From Zhengitettix transpicula (Eukaryota; Arthropoda; Insecta; Orthoptera; Tetrigidae): 64,000 nucleotides of DNA. Location of the stretch: contig CM073593.1 in NCBI GenBank assembly GCA_037074705.1, positions 57,231,501 through 57,295,500 on the forward strand, read 5' to 3'. Shown here one piece after another: positions 35,891 to 48,015 of this stretch; within the stretch, counting starts at the first letter, position 1; each line of letters starts with the position of its first letter. The translations under genes were made by a program, and so were the position numbers. The notes beneath the pieces were generated by a model, which was not told the origin of the DNA, made no database searches, and worked only from the letters and a program-made list of their open reading frames with translations.

Positions 35891-36436
35891 TTTTATAGGA
35901 TAGGATATTAATCGCAAATTTTACTAGCTTATCCTGGTAGTTTAAACTGTCCATTGTTATCAGATAGAAACAAAGCCAACCTTTTCTCATTTTTAAAATG
36001 TGTAACGAATTATTGGAATCTGGGCAGGTTTTTGACATTTCACGTGTCTCATAAAATTTTTTTCGTAAAAACATCAAAGAAGTAAGTACCAGACGGAAAG
36101 TTTGTAGTATATAAGAGTGTAATAAATTCTAAAGTAAAAGTGTTCCAATTTTCCTGTAAGAAAAAGTTGGCCTAAGGAAGTATTTTAATTAAATTATCAG
36201 GTATGTAAAATATAATTGAATCTCAGTGCCATAGTAAATTAGTAACTTTGTCTTTATTGTTACGAAGACTGAAAACACCGTTATTTACATACAGCGATTA
36301 GTAAAATACATTTAATTTATTTACAAAACATTTTTACCTGTAATTATTGATCTCAGAAAAGTTTGTATTTACAACTTAGGGAACTTGATGATATTAGTTT
36401 ATATCTCAAATAATACAGTGAAAATTAAAATAGTCT
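35891..36436. other. AT-rich DNA, nothing recognised
   Basis: No supported feature. Confidence 0.6.
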
Positions 36437-36652
36437 TCAGTTTATTGTTTTGTCACCAGGTTGTTGCAGGAATGCACAAATGTTTGGATAGATGAAGCTA
36501 AGGTCTCGAGCAAATTTTATGATGTTTCCTCCGATGTCGTCCTCGATTAGAACGTCACGAAAGTGTAGTCTTTGTACCTCGTATTTTGGCCATTCCACGA
36601 TGAAATGGTTGACATCATCTTCCACAGTCCCATTTCTATTAGGTAAACACAT
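36437..36652 (-). pseudogene. Non-LTR retrotransposon ORF2 C-terminus, 5'-truncated relic
   Basis: A 71-codon minus-strand frame reads C-L-P-N-R-N-G, then VEDDVNHFIVEWPKYEVQR, then about 40 more residues to a stop. It matches the zinc-knuckle-like end of reverse transcriptases of jockey, R1 and related LINEs: C-x2-C, then E-D-x2-H-[FL]-[IL]-x-x-C-P-x-[YF]-x-x-x-R. Here one of the first two cysteines is lost and the Cys before Pro is Trp, so the metal site is broken. A stop lies two codons upstream of the ATG, so the polymerase domain is absent, as expected of a 5'-truncated LINE copy. No poly-A tail is evident after the stop. The frame itself is intact, but domestication is not implied. Confidence 0.7.
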
Positions 36653-37833
36653 AATTTAATTCGAATTATGTACTTAATAACTTTACAGATTTTACAGGTG
36701 AATTTATGTAGAATAACCTATAGCTCTAATCGGACTAGTTTAAAACCATGACATTTTAATGTAATTTACATTTAAATAAAATTTTTATCTGTGACTGTGA
36801 TTATAAAAGAGTTTAATCGTTTATAATATCTATAAAATCTAAGTCTGAATAATTTATATTTTCACGGATAATTCATATATGTTAATTTGTATTACTTATT
36901 TAACTATTATTTGGTGAATTTAGATTTCTAATTTATCATATAAATTTTGTTGTTCAGGTATTTTACCTGTATACCCAAAGAAGTCCAAAAAATGTGGAGG
37001 TAAGGTTGTTTTACAAAATAAATTTCTGACATATTGACTGTATTTATTTTTTACTTATTAATTTTATAATTATTCTATTTATGAAAATATTTTATTTATA
37101 ATAACTTTTACAGAACTTTGAAATCTAGTTTGGTTTAATATTTTTTTCTGGCATATTGGCTGTACTGATCTTTTTTATAATAATTTTATTATCATTATAT
37201 TAGTTAAAATATTTTATTTATAACAACTTTTACAGCACTTACCTATATAGTTAGATAATTTTAAATAATTAATCTTAATTTGTGCTTTTTAAGAAATAAC
37301 AAGAAATCTGATTATTATTCTGGGTGAACCAGAAATAACATCCCATCATTTATTACAATCTGACCTTTCCAGATTATAGCAAATGTGAAACACGGAGAAA
37401 TAGACAGAATTGGTTTTAACTAGGAAAGTTCTTACAGAGGCAGTGACTAGCAGCGGAGACGTCGCCTGTAATTTTGGACTTCTCTCGTATACACGAGTCT
37501 GATCAAAGCAGTTGCAAAATTCCTTTCCGACAACGTCGTGAAGCGCGTGTCTAAAGGACTGACTGCCAGGGTCACTGCTTCCGGAAGTCAATACAGGATA
37601 AGATAAGAACTGTACGGAGTACTAACCTCACAAATCGGCCGGCGATGAAGGGGTCAATACTAGAATAACGCGTAATTGTTTGACAACATTGTTTGATATG
37701 TGCTGAGACAGGGTACCCAGTATCTAGCTCTAAAGTGCTGTAAACTTGCTGTACCAAGAGCACTCAGATAATCATTAACGTTTTAAACGCTACGTGTTCT
37801 GTTTAAGAAAATTAATATCATGAAGGCGTCACT
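36653..37833. other. No gene seen; GC-richer patch 37430-37780
   Basis: Two short minus-strand frames (81 and 63 codons) lie in the patch and resemble nothing I know. Elsewhere AT-rich. Confidence 0.5.
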
Positions 37834-37843
37834 AGAAACTGAT
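37834..37843. repeat. Target-site duplication of A3, left
   Basis: AGAAACTGAT, exact copy at 38396-38405. Confidence 0.75.
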
Positions 37844-38395
37844 ACAAGAAAAGCCTGCGAGGGATTTTCTCTCGCAGGCAGAACCTTTTAGGAGAGATAC
37901 GAAGGGGCTACCTTTGGGGATGCCTTTTCCTCTCCGTTTTTGAACTAAGGTTCCCACAAGCCGAGGCACCTCGGCCTGTTTTGAGAGGTGTATGTTCCGG
38001 GGTCGCAGACCTTGGGCATACGGTAAGAGTTGTTCGCTATTCCCATTGGAATAGTCGGCCAGCTGCCTCCTAAACTGGTCGAGGCACGGAGAAGGGAATG
38101 CTGCGTCCCCACAGCAAACTCCTCTCCCGCTATCGGAAGGGCGTGAGACAAGTACCCAATGCCCGACCTACCCGATGCAGGTTTTTCTAAGGTTTTCCCT
38201 GCATTTCTTTAGGCGAATGCCGGGTAGGATCCTTAAAATATAGCCCGGGGGCCCGAGTAACCCTTGGCTACCTTCCTCTACCCTTCCGCATCCCCCCTTT
38301 CAAATTCCTTCCTATGCTATTAAAGGGGAGTTGCCCAATGTGGATCACCCTCATGTAGCCTGTTGCCCTAAAAAAATAAAAATATAAAAAATAAA
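37844..38395 (+). repeat. Family A retroposon, copy A3, full length, 10-bp target-site duplication
   Basis: Starts with a perfect hairpin (GCCTGCGAG 37853-37861 / CTCGCAGGC 37871-37879, 9-base loop), continues through the conserved body and ends in an A-rich tail (38370-38395). AGAAACTGAT flanks both ends. The 5' head is the same subtype as A1 (after the hairpin: AGGAGAGATACGAAGGGGCT) and differs from A2 and A5. The sense frame that is open in A2 has stops here, which argues against a coding role on that strand. Confidence 0.9.
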
Positions 38396-38405
38396 AGAAA
38401 CTGAT
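38396..38405. repeat. Target-site duplication of A3, right
   Basis: Exact copy of 37834-37843. Confidence 0.75.
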
Positions 38406-39079
38406 CACCTTAAAAAATCGAACAAATTAGGAGACTAGGATATTCTCTTCATAATTATTGGCTGTATATTCACGGACGTAAAAGATTTGTCATACTTAAC
38501 ACAGTTTTACTTGTTCGTAGAGACGTTTATAGGAAATTATATTGGCTGCGGAATGGAGAAGAGTAAAGCAGAAACGATGACGTAAGGGTTACGACATAAG
38601 AACCGTGCAAATAGAGCAGAAAAAAATGGGGTAAAAAATTATTCCCATAGCTGTCTCAATAAAGTTAAATTACCTTCGGAATTTCGTTAATAATCAGTAG
38701 TTGAAAATGTTTGTCGCTCCTTATTAACTCATTAATCCTGATATTAATATTTATCTGACACACTAAAACAGAAAATAAATATATTGGACAAACAATTAGA
38801 AAATATTTAATAATTGACAATGCATTTAATACGACCAGAACAATATAATAAAGATTTGAAATATCAGAAGGTTTTTCGGGTTCCACGTGCATCGAAAACA
38901 GGCCAGTGACTGTAAAATTTATTTTTATTTTTTTATTTAACATTAAATAAATTTTGGATCCGAATAATTGAAAATATTGGATTTGTAAACAATCAAATTT
39001 TTCAGAATGTCATTGAATAAATTTTAGACCGTAATATTAGTCAATAAAGGGTGATATAATTTTTTAAAAGTATTGTTCA

Positions 39080-39109
39080 ACTGAGGCTGGCCAAAATTAG
39101 GGACGAAAC
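39080..39109 (+). other. Decayed hammerhead-like core (H5)
   Basis: GAAAC (39105-39109) is preceded by an 18-base stretch ending TTAGGGAC, very like linkers of family H (GGGA at positions 14-17). The first box reads CTGAGG and has lost the UGA step, so the core is broken. Kept as a likely relic. Confidence 0.3.
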
Positions 39110-42100
39110 GTAGAGGTATTAGATTGTGGTAATTGTATAAATCGCATCGTCATTTATTAAGAATTTTTAGTCTGGTTGGTCGTTATATTTAATTATTTAC
39201 TCCTGAAATTATTATTTTTATTGCAAATCATATTTTACTGTCTAACATTCTAATGCCATCATGGACATATAAACTAATATTTTGATTTTTAAAACAACTG
39301 TTTGGCGAAACACAGCTGTATCAATAAATTTTGTAATAATGTCTGAATTGGGTATAAAAAATGGTGATTTTTAATAATTTACTCGACCATATGCATATTT
39401 CCCAACATACAAAAATCCTCTTCATTCTGTTGTGTTTTATTATACAAAAAACTTAAGGATTCTAGTACTTCCATAAATTTAATTAATTATGCGATTATTA
39501 AGGTTCCTTTTGCATTACGATACTTACATATTATCATTTATTATCCAATTTGCATTATACAAAATGTAAAGGTGTTAATTAGGAAAAATAAGCTTTCGTC
39601 ATTACTTACATCTTATTCATCTGCTACTGGTAGTTTATCTTAAAAAAATATTAATTCCCCTTTTTTCCGGACCAATCTTAGTCCAATAAACATTACAACA
39701 TAATTAATAGTTGGTTTTATTTACAATATATCAAGTACAGATTTAATCAAAATCGATCTACTGTTATTATTTTATTAGGACACAAGGTTCTAATTCTAAA
39801 TTCCTCTTCTAAATCGTGTGCTGGCACATTAAAATCTTTCAATTAGTACTTAAATTTTGATGACATGAAGGTTTTGCTGAATTTTATTTACTGTGAAGCT
39901 GAAACAGAAATTTGAATTCTGTTCGGTAAATAGATAATTGAAATCAATATTTATTTGTCATTGAAACAAATAATTCTATTAACTTAGAACTTATCTTAAC
40001 GATGGCCGCCGTCGTCACTGGTTTTGCTGATTAACCGTGATGATAACCACAAAAATATTCACTAATATAAAGTTGGTACTACAAACTAAAAAATATCAAA
40101 GAATAAATTGTAATTCAGAAGTGAAAATATTAACGTCTCTTTCATCGCTTGTTACTTTTGATCTATATTTTCCCCTCAGAAAGTGGCACAAACAAAAATA
40201 AACGAAACTTTACATAGACTTCTTATCTGGAATTGTGTATCCATAAAAAACTTTATGAAGCTATATCTTTGTTTTCACGAGGAAGTCGATTAGAGAAGCC
40301 ATAAACCTATTCCATCCTAGATTAAGAAAGGTCATACTGTCTACAGTCTACATATTCTCCTTCAGCCATCTGCAAAAGAGAGTGCACAGCATTAATGACC
40401 AATTCGAAGTTATTTATTCGAACAAGGATAAAATTAATCATTTAAAAACATCTTTTTAATAATATTCATCAACAAGAGTTAAAAATGGATTCACTGCAGA
40501 AGTCAAAACATGGGCAAAGTATTTTTTTTTTAATGAAAGGTTTAAAGTCGCGTCAACGAAATTATCCTTGGCGACTGTACACGATCAAAACATAATATAA
40601 TAATTCAACGTTTTTATATTCTTAAGTATTATTTTATACGGAGAAATATATTTTATTGACTTAAATAAATATTGTGCTGCTAAGGTTAAATACGTTTAAT
40701 TTACGAATGAAATGTTTACTGATACTGGTAGCAAAATAATAATAATTTTATTATTAGTTATGTTAGTTGTAAGAAATAATAATATAGTATACGTCAAATA
40801 ATACCTAGATGAAAATCGAGATATACTTTTTGGAGTTATCAAGAATAATTGAGTGTTTATAATGGAATTTTTTAATATTGAATTTAGTCTAAAATAATGA
40901 CTTATGTTATTGATTTTACAAGAAGACAAGCAAAATAAATAATTTAAAATGAAAATCATACTTCAAGAAAACTACACAGATGTTCACGATTAATTTACTA
41001 TGAAAATATAGATGACATATGACACGAATTAAATTCAAATTTGAAGCAGTATTATTAACTATTTAATGTTACTGATTAACATTCTATAATCATTTTTTTC
41101 GAGATGTAAGATTGTGATTTAATAAGAAAGGGATAATAGGAAACAACGACATTTTTCATGATTGTTCATTTAAGCTCTTGATTTTACAATTAAATCAATT
41201 TAAAAAATCGTGAATATACTTGAATAAAAATTACAGACAATTTAAAATCTAAATGAGGTAAAATTGTAAATATTATTAATTCTAAAGACGAAATAAAATT
41301 TTAGGCACGATATAACTAGAATGAAATTATTAAAATTATTTGTTTCACCTTAATTTTTAAGTGAAATGAGCAGAAATTATAAAATATCAACGTCACATTG
41401 ATGTGATGATGTGTCTCACAATCTGACTACAATAACCACAATTATTATTAAAGTCAAATAAGGACGTCGAATCTGCATTTTCATTAGATCATTACTGAAA
41501 TGAGATGACAGTTTCGAAGTTTTATTTTAATTTTCTGAAAAATTGTATAGAAACATTTAAAGAACTGAGAGGAATTTTTATTTTTTCTTGTATGATTTGA
41601 AACGTTTTGTTAAAAAACTAGATAAAATAATTTAAAAATGTATTAATCATCCAGATTTTCAAAAACAGGTAAGATAAACAGGAAGTTTACAGACAAAAAT
41701 GTTTGTAATTTTTGATTCGGCTTATTCGGAAGTTCCATAACGATATTATTTATCAGTAATTATGTCCGACATGTCTTGTTGTGAAACTTTTATTCAGTAT
41801 TGAAAATTAGTTATTATTAAGTTTGTGAACCAATTTAAAGGGGAACTATGACGAGGTGTTGATGCAGAGATAAAAAAGTGTAAGAATTAAAGAAGTAGTG
41901 GAAAATTAGGCTCACTAAATTTTAGTCGTATAAAACAAGTATATTTCAAAATGCCACAAAGAAAAACAGATATTATTAATTCAGCTTTCAGAATTAAAGA
42001 AACAGTCTCATTCTGAAATAGGTTATTATAAAACCATTATAATAGTTAACGACGGATAATATTCAAATCGCAGGTGCAGGAATAATTCTAGGAAGAAAAA

Positions 42101-43564
42101 TGTACGTTCTTTTAGATCTAATTTTGGGTCAAGAAAATAATTCACGCCGAGTACGACTTCTGGGAGGATTGCGGCACTCTCTTGAATGTGAGCTCTTACA
42201 TTTATCATTGTAAATAGTCTCCGACCCATTAGCTCGGTATTTCAGCTCAGAACGTCTTTTCCACGTCTCAATCTAGCGGTGACAGTGCTTTAACTGTTCG
42301 TCTTCCCCCACAAATTCTGCCGTACCGACTGTAATCCTCTTTGGGAATGTCAACTCTCACGACCACTGAGACAAACTGTGAAAGTCCGACTAAATGAAAA
42401 ATACTCGGCTTTATTATAAAATATGTTTAATTAATTTAACATAGTCCAGTTTTAGCTTATATGAATTTTCAAACGCAATCGCAGTGCTTTATATCACTTA
42501 ATTTATTGGATAAACAGATATTAGCTGGTTTATTGTGATTGAAATAATTTTTGTGCTCGTCTTGAAACAGTCTATATTTTAGAGATTTTCCTTTCATGAC
42601 CGTTTGTGTGTGTACGTCAAAAGAGTTGTTAGTAATAGAAAATAAATTATATATATATCACAAGTGGGCTTATCTACGTGGCAATGCTCGACCAATTTAC
42701 TATACTTTTGATGTTCTGTACTTGAACAAAAATTCCATTTTCTGCTCAAAGCATAAATAGTTTATAGATTCTCACTATAATATTGATAAACCTCAGAACT
42801 TCATTATAAAAATATTTTGAACATCTCATTAAATTTTTATAAAAAAATTCGTATATTTTGGTTATGAATTTTAAGATTATAGCAACATTCGTAACTTCGA
42901 TAAAAATAAAAAATTAGAGTCGATAGTATTTTACAACAGAATCCCATGTATATAAGATAATTATGATGTACGTACAAAAATTAACATTTGGACCTCGGCT
43001 GAACGTGGAAGCCCCAGTATATTCAAAAATTTTAATTATATTTCGGACAACGTTCCTGAATAATTATGACGTTTTCTTATGGTTAATAACTAATCCTTTA
43101 ATTCAGAATGACTTCCAGTTTAATCTTTTGTCAGGATTTCCGATAGAATAACTGATTTTTATCTAGGAACGTATTATGGAACATGTCGGTGTGCATATAA
43201 AATTATGAACACATATTAACATGGATTTCTATTTTTGATTCATGTTTTAAATATTGTAATTTTAATTAAATGAGTAAAATTTATTTTTCCATTGTACATT
43301 AAAGAATAGTAATATATATAATTTTTAAGAAAACGGTCATGAAAAGCTGAATATGGCTTCAGTCGAATGCTATTTTAACTGCAAAATTAAATAAAGACTT
43401 GAATAAAGTATGTGATTTATTTAGTGACTGATTTAAGCCTACGCTTTTTAATAAATTAAAAGAAATTAATTAAACAAATTTTTCATAAAATGATTTTTTT
43501 CAAAAGATTTAAAGAATATATTGAATTTAAACTCCGGGTTTGAACTGAAAATTGTGCAAAGTAC
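39110..43564. other. AT-rich DNA, nothing recognised
   Basis: About 4.4 kb of strongly AT-rich sequence with only short frames (up to 87 codons at 40696-40959, minus, low complexity). A small GC-richer patch near 42230-42390 has no usable frame. Confidence 0.6.
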
Positions 43565-43645
43565 TTAAACTTGTCCCTGTGATTTGTTGATCGTGGTCGA
43601 TAACGAAAGACTCACTGGAAATTGCAATCTACTCAAGATACAATT
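43565..43645 (-). pseudogene. Helitron Pif1-like helicase fragment (He2)
   Basis: Minus-strand translation gives LQFPVSL (43607-43627) followed by TTINKSQGQV and a stop (43565-43567). QFPV-x-L followed at fixed distance by T-I-N-K-[SA]-Q-G-Q is a hallmark of the C-terminal helicase region of Helitrons and other Pif1-family proteins. It is better preserved over this block than the relic at 5515-5671, to which it is also similar in nucleotide sequence (shared GATCGTG-TCGA and GACTCACTGGAAA-TGCAA blocks). The downstream HGQLY motif is absent. Only about 27 codons remain. Confidence 0.72.
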
Positions 43646-44344
43646 ATTAGTGATAAAAATGATTCAATCTCCCCATTTCCTATTAAGATAGACGATTCAA
43701 TTACACTGCCCTAAATATTATTTATATACGCCCTTCTGGAACTTTCGACAAAGTTATATTTGACTAAACTTGGACTTCGGGCTGACACATATCAGCAGAG
43801 TACTATAAATTCGACAGAATTCTTTTATATTTTTTACTAAAATCCCTCCTCCCACTACTCATCATCTTGCCCCGATAGCTTAATTCAAATTAATTTCCTC
43901 TGGTGATAAATAGAACTCGTGCAAGATTTGTGACTCAAATTTATTTTTTCTAAATTAGTTAGGCTTCCTTTAACAAAGTGTCAAATTCAGTAATTTCTCG
44001 ACGTTTCGGTAGTGGGAATTGTTATCATTTGACCAGAAGATTGTGGAATCCCGAGAGCACTTTGTCAAATACTTACAACGGGAAAGCTTTCGTTGGATTA
44101 TAGACTTTTTAAATATATATTTTCAGTAAATTTGGAGTTTTTGAAGATTTTCATGTTGGCTTGGAAGAATCATTTTAGTAGAATAAGGAGGATTACGAAA
44201 CCAGAATAAAATCACGTTTCTTGAATTAGAGACTTGGTAAATTTTTCTTCCGAAAAGGTAAAAAAAGAAAGTATCAGCAGACATTTTTAAACATATTTCT
44301 GGTAATCGTATCAAAGTTTGAAGCAAATATCAGTAACTGTGCAG
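43646..44344. other. No gene seen; ACCGAAACGTCG motif at 43999-44009 (minus)
   Basis: On the minus strand GATAACAATT is followed after a short spacer by ACCGAAACGT. A similar pair (GATGACAATT ... GCCAAAACGT) occurs at 46461-46496. This suggests another dispersed repeat family, distinct from family H. The rest is AT-rich and unassigned. Confidence 0.4.
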
Positions 44345-44606
44345 TTCCCGCTATCGGAAGGGCGTGGGACAAGTACCCAATGCCCGACCTACCCGATGCA
44401 GGTTTTTCTAGGGTTTCCCCTGTATTACTTTTAGGCGAATGCCGGGTAGGATCCTTAAAATATAGCCCGGGGGCCCTACTTAACCCTTGGCTACCTTCCT
44501 CTACCCTTCCGCATCCCCCGTTTCAGATCCCTTCCTATGATATCAAAGGGGAGTTGCCACCATGTGGATTACCCTCATGTAGCCTGTTACCATAAAAAAA
44601 AGATAT
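44345..44606 (+). repeat. Family A retroposon, 5'-truncated copy A4
   Basis: Begins inside the body at TCCCGCTATCGGAAGGGCGT and runs to a poly-A tail (44593-44601). A 71-codon frame crosses it, but starts within the repeat and ends at the tail. No target-site duplication identified. Copy A5 follows directly. Confidence 0.88.
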
Positions 44607-44615
44607 ATAAAATTA
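44607..44615. repeat. Target-site duplication of A5, left
   Basis: ATAAAATTA, repeated at 45127-45135. Low complexity, so weaker than the other duplications. Confidence 0.55.
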
Positions 44616-45126
44616 GGTGAACCTTCCCAGAGAGCTCTGGCGGAGGCTACCATTGGGGATGCTTCACATCCCTCTGCATTTTTGAACTAAGGTTCCCACA
44701 TGCCGAGGCACCTCGGCCTGTTTTCGTAGGTGTATGTTCCGGGGTCACAGACCTTGGGCATACGGTTAGAGTTGTTCCCTGTTCCAATTGGAACAGTCGG
44801 CCAGCTGCCTCCTAAACTGGTCGAGGCACGGCGAGTGGAAAGCTGCGACCACACAGCTAACCCCTCTCCTGCCATCGGAAGAGCGTGGGACAAGTACCAA
44901 ATACCGGATCTACCTGATGTAGGTTTTTCTAGGGTTTGTCCTGCATTACTTTAGGTGAATGCCGGGTAGGATCCTTAAGCTATAGCCCGGGGGCCCTAGT
45001 TAAACCTTGGCTACCTTCCTCTACCTTTCCGCATGCCCCTTTTCAAATCCCTTTCTATGCTATTAAAGGGGAGTTGCCATCATGTGGATTACCCTCATGT
45101 AGCCTGTTACCCTAAAAAAATAAAAA
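44616..45126 (+). repeat. Family A retroposon, full-length copy A5
   Basis: Head GAACCTTCCCAGAGAGCTCTGG with the same palindrome as A2, full body, and A-rich tail (45113-45130). It sits immediately after the tail of A4 in the same orientation. The 9-bp duplication ATAAAATTA shows that it inserted at the A-rich 3' end of A4 rather than arising by tandem duplication. Its 5' head belongs to the A2 subtype. Confidence 0.88.
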
Positions 45127-45135
45127 ATAAAATTA

Positions 45136-46235
45136 CTTTTTTTTAATTTTAATTTTTTTATAATGCTTTTCTATATTTTCCTTCATATATTACTTTGTTA
45201 TATTTGACGTATCGCTGACCTTCCTACAAGTTGAAACTTATCTGTAGTAGTAAAACTCACTGCTTTTCAAGTAAACAGAAGTGAAAATATGACTCTAGGT
45301 AGGGCAACCCTACGATGGGTTTATTGAGAACGTTTCCTGGATGTTCGTATTATTCAACCGAGATTAAGAAATTTTTGTCAATAGACCAGCTGATGAAATC
45401 CGCGTGGAGCGTAGGTTCAGGTGACTCTTTCCACCCTCTGCGCAGAGTTAGATTGAAATGCCAGTGCAAGTTAGTTACGTGTGATTAAGCTGCGTACGAA
45501 GCAACAAGGTATGCGGCGTTGCAGTTTCCGCATGCTCACATATGGAATCGGGTCAATTACCCAGGGTAACGTGGAATTCCACGCTTAGGCCTAGCCACTC
45601 CCAGGACAACACCTCCCCCTTTCTCTACTCTTCTTCACTCCTTTCCTTTCCACCGCTCCACGCTGATCGACATCTGTTTCAATTGTCAACGCTTTCATTC
45701 AAGCAGAGCAAAAGAACTGTGCATCTACAACGGCTGTGGAAACCCCGTAATGGTTTATTATGGTGTCCTCTTAAACCATGGATTGGCGTTAGAACCATTT
45801 AATCAGTCATCTGCATATTTGGCTTCATTGAGTCACAATAGTGTAAAGTGGTTCTCGGCAAGTCAAATTATGCTTATTTATAGACTACATGAAATTATAT
45901 ATTATGTGTGTAGAAATACTCGTTTTGCCAGACATTCCTTGTAATCTGTAACCAAGCATAATTTGTAATCGTGATGTTTCCACCGCCTGATTTGTGGAAA
46001 TACCCAGTTACCTTAATGACTGGTTAAGATAAATAATCAACTAAAGAAATTTTATTTACACAAATCCATCACACAATTTTAATTGTAAGGTCAATTGCAT
46101 GTCATCGTAATTACCCATAAAACTTGATGTCTAGGATGTCTAGGATTTAATTTCAAGTATAATTACCACAAGTAAAATCAGAGGAAATCTGACCGGAGAA
46201 TGAAAAAAAAAATTCTGATGTTTATGTTATTATAA
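45136..46235. other. No gene seen; GC-richer patch 45330-45820
   Basis: The patch includes a pyrimidine-rich stretch (45600-45660) and an 86-codon frame (45542-45802) with no recognisable domain. Confidence 0.45.
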
Positions 46236-46325
46236 ATAAAAATAAACGGGCTTCAGTCAGAAAAATGTTTCTTAACCAAAAATTAAATATTCCGAAGTTT
46301 CGTGCTTGTGTTAGAAACTCTTCAG
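46236..46325 (-). mobile_element. Family H solo fragment with diverged hammerhead-like core (H6)
   Basis: The outer end (AAATAAACGGGCTTCAGTCAG, from 46241) resembles the ends of the 22.2-kb and 24.8-kb family H copies. On the minus strand CTGAAGA (46325-46319), 17 bases, GAAAC (46301-46297). Both boxes fit the hammerhead core, but the intervening stem pairs poorly (two outer pairs plus a wobble). Confidence 0.4.
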
Positions 46326-46335
46326 GATTAGTAGT

Positions 46336-47360
46336 TTATTATTGTTGCCTATTACATATTGTTGCATATTGTTGAAATAAAAACCTTGCATCAATTTTTT
46401 TCGTATGATTTACATATGAAATAATTAAACCCACTATTATAATAATTATACTTATTAAGCCACGTTTTGGCAACTATACCCGCAATTGTCATCGTGTGCT
46501 ATTAATTATTTTTTCGTAAGTAAAAATATACGTGAGAGTGTTATTTTATATTTCAAGCTCAATTGCTGCTACGTAAAGCGTTGAGTAGGTGGAATAATTT
46601 TGCGAGGACTATGCTCTTCTGTTTATTTTCGGCTGTGAGTTTGAACTTTATGTGGGTCGACGTCATTGTTGTTAATTTGTTTCGATTCACGCTCAAAATT
46701 TTGAAAGAATATTTCACGCAGTGTGTGAATTACTTTTTATATGCAAATTTGGTCTTTGTGTTGATCCATTGACGAGGTGAATTAATTTCATCTGTGCTTA
46801 TATTAATAATTAATTTTAAGTAGATGCCCTGAACTAGTTTGGTACACATTTTAAGAGTTTCGCGACTGGCGGCATCGAGTCACGTTCAACACTCTTGTTG
46901 CAATTCAACACTGCTTCAAGTATCACTTATTGAAACAGACAGACTCTGCTTTATATTGATGGAAATAAATATTTTTCCATGTTTGTAAAGAAGAAATGAG
47001 TCTATTCTATTCACTCCGGGTTGTAAAGTCTGTATTCAGCCTCCCCACAGGGGTACAGATGCTGTCGCCCCGCAGCGCCTTCAAGAGTGTTGTTCACGAT
47101 TATATTGACACATCAAATAAAATATGAAGATATATTTACTTACACTGATTCCACTATGGAAAGTTTATCGATAATTCCCAATCTTTTCCTTTGGATCTAA
47201 TTCACTTGCAGTATAAAAATCATATAAAATTTAAAAAAGTGTCCATAAGAGTTGAAACTTTAAATAATATATTAAAAGACTATATAATGATCTTCAAAAT
47301 ATCGCAATCCCAATTAAAATTGTTCTGAAATAACTGATTAAGAATGATTGATCTTTAGAT
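46336..47360. other. AT-rich DNA, nothing firm
   Basis: AACACTCTTG (near 46889) and its complement CAAGAGTGTT (near 47082) flank a stretch of about 200 bp that may be a small inverted-repeat element. No gene seen. Confidence 0.4.
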
Positions 47361-48015
47361 TTCCTTTTATTAAGAATGCAGAAATACAGCGACAGTGACT
47401 TATTTTACATATTTAATCGTATCATAATTTGCGCAATTGGTCTCTAACTTTGAAGTACGGGGTGGAATAACGTGACTCGTGTATTTTAGGAACTAATTTC
47501 CGTGTCTTATTTTGCGGTTACTCTTTTCAACCTAGAACTTTCTGCAAACCCTATCATCTCGATTGATCGACTCAGCTGCAGTGGGTTGGAAATTGAGCAT
47601 AATAATGATTCTACTCCATTACAGAAAATTTCGGTGACGAAAAGTAATCAATAATTCTCTGTTATCGAAAGCTTATTAGTGATTTACAGCTACAGTATCA
47701 GATACTTTATTTTTTTTGTTGACTTATGGATGTAAGGCTCCAAAAGTGAAGAGTAGAAACTTTTGAATAGCGGAGAATTAAATTTACAGACAAAATAAGG
47801 GTGCCGGAAGGAGTTTTTTGGCCACGAATATTATAAAAGTCATAAAAATTTGTACTGGAATATTCAGAGCGATTGAACAGACATTTAGTGGGGTGGAAAA
47901 TATGACGGAAAGACAGAGATCACAGGACATGATTAAGGATGTTTTTAATTGTGTGATATTATGAGATAGAGCTTCAATCCATTCTTGAAGCTGAAGAATA
48001 AAGCGAAAATAGTTA
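47361..48015. repeat. Tandem unit, copy 1 (about 655 bp)
   Basis: First of three adjacent, highly similar units beginning TTTCCTTTTAT and ending with GAAGCTGAAGAATA and AGCGAAAATAG. An 81-codon minus-strand frame (47784-48029) is shared with copy 2 but starts at TTG and has no known domain. Confidence 0.92.

Noticed and set aside
45386..45425. CTGATGA at 45386-45392
   Set aside because: No stem and no GAAAC at the right distance; a chance heptamer.
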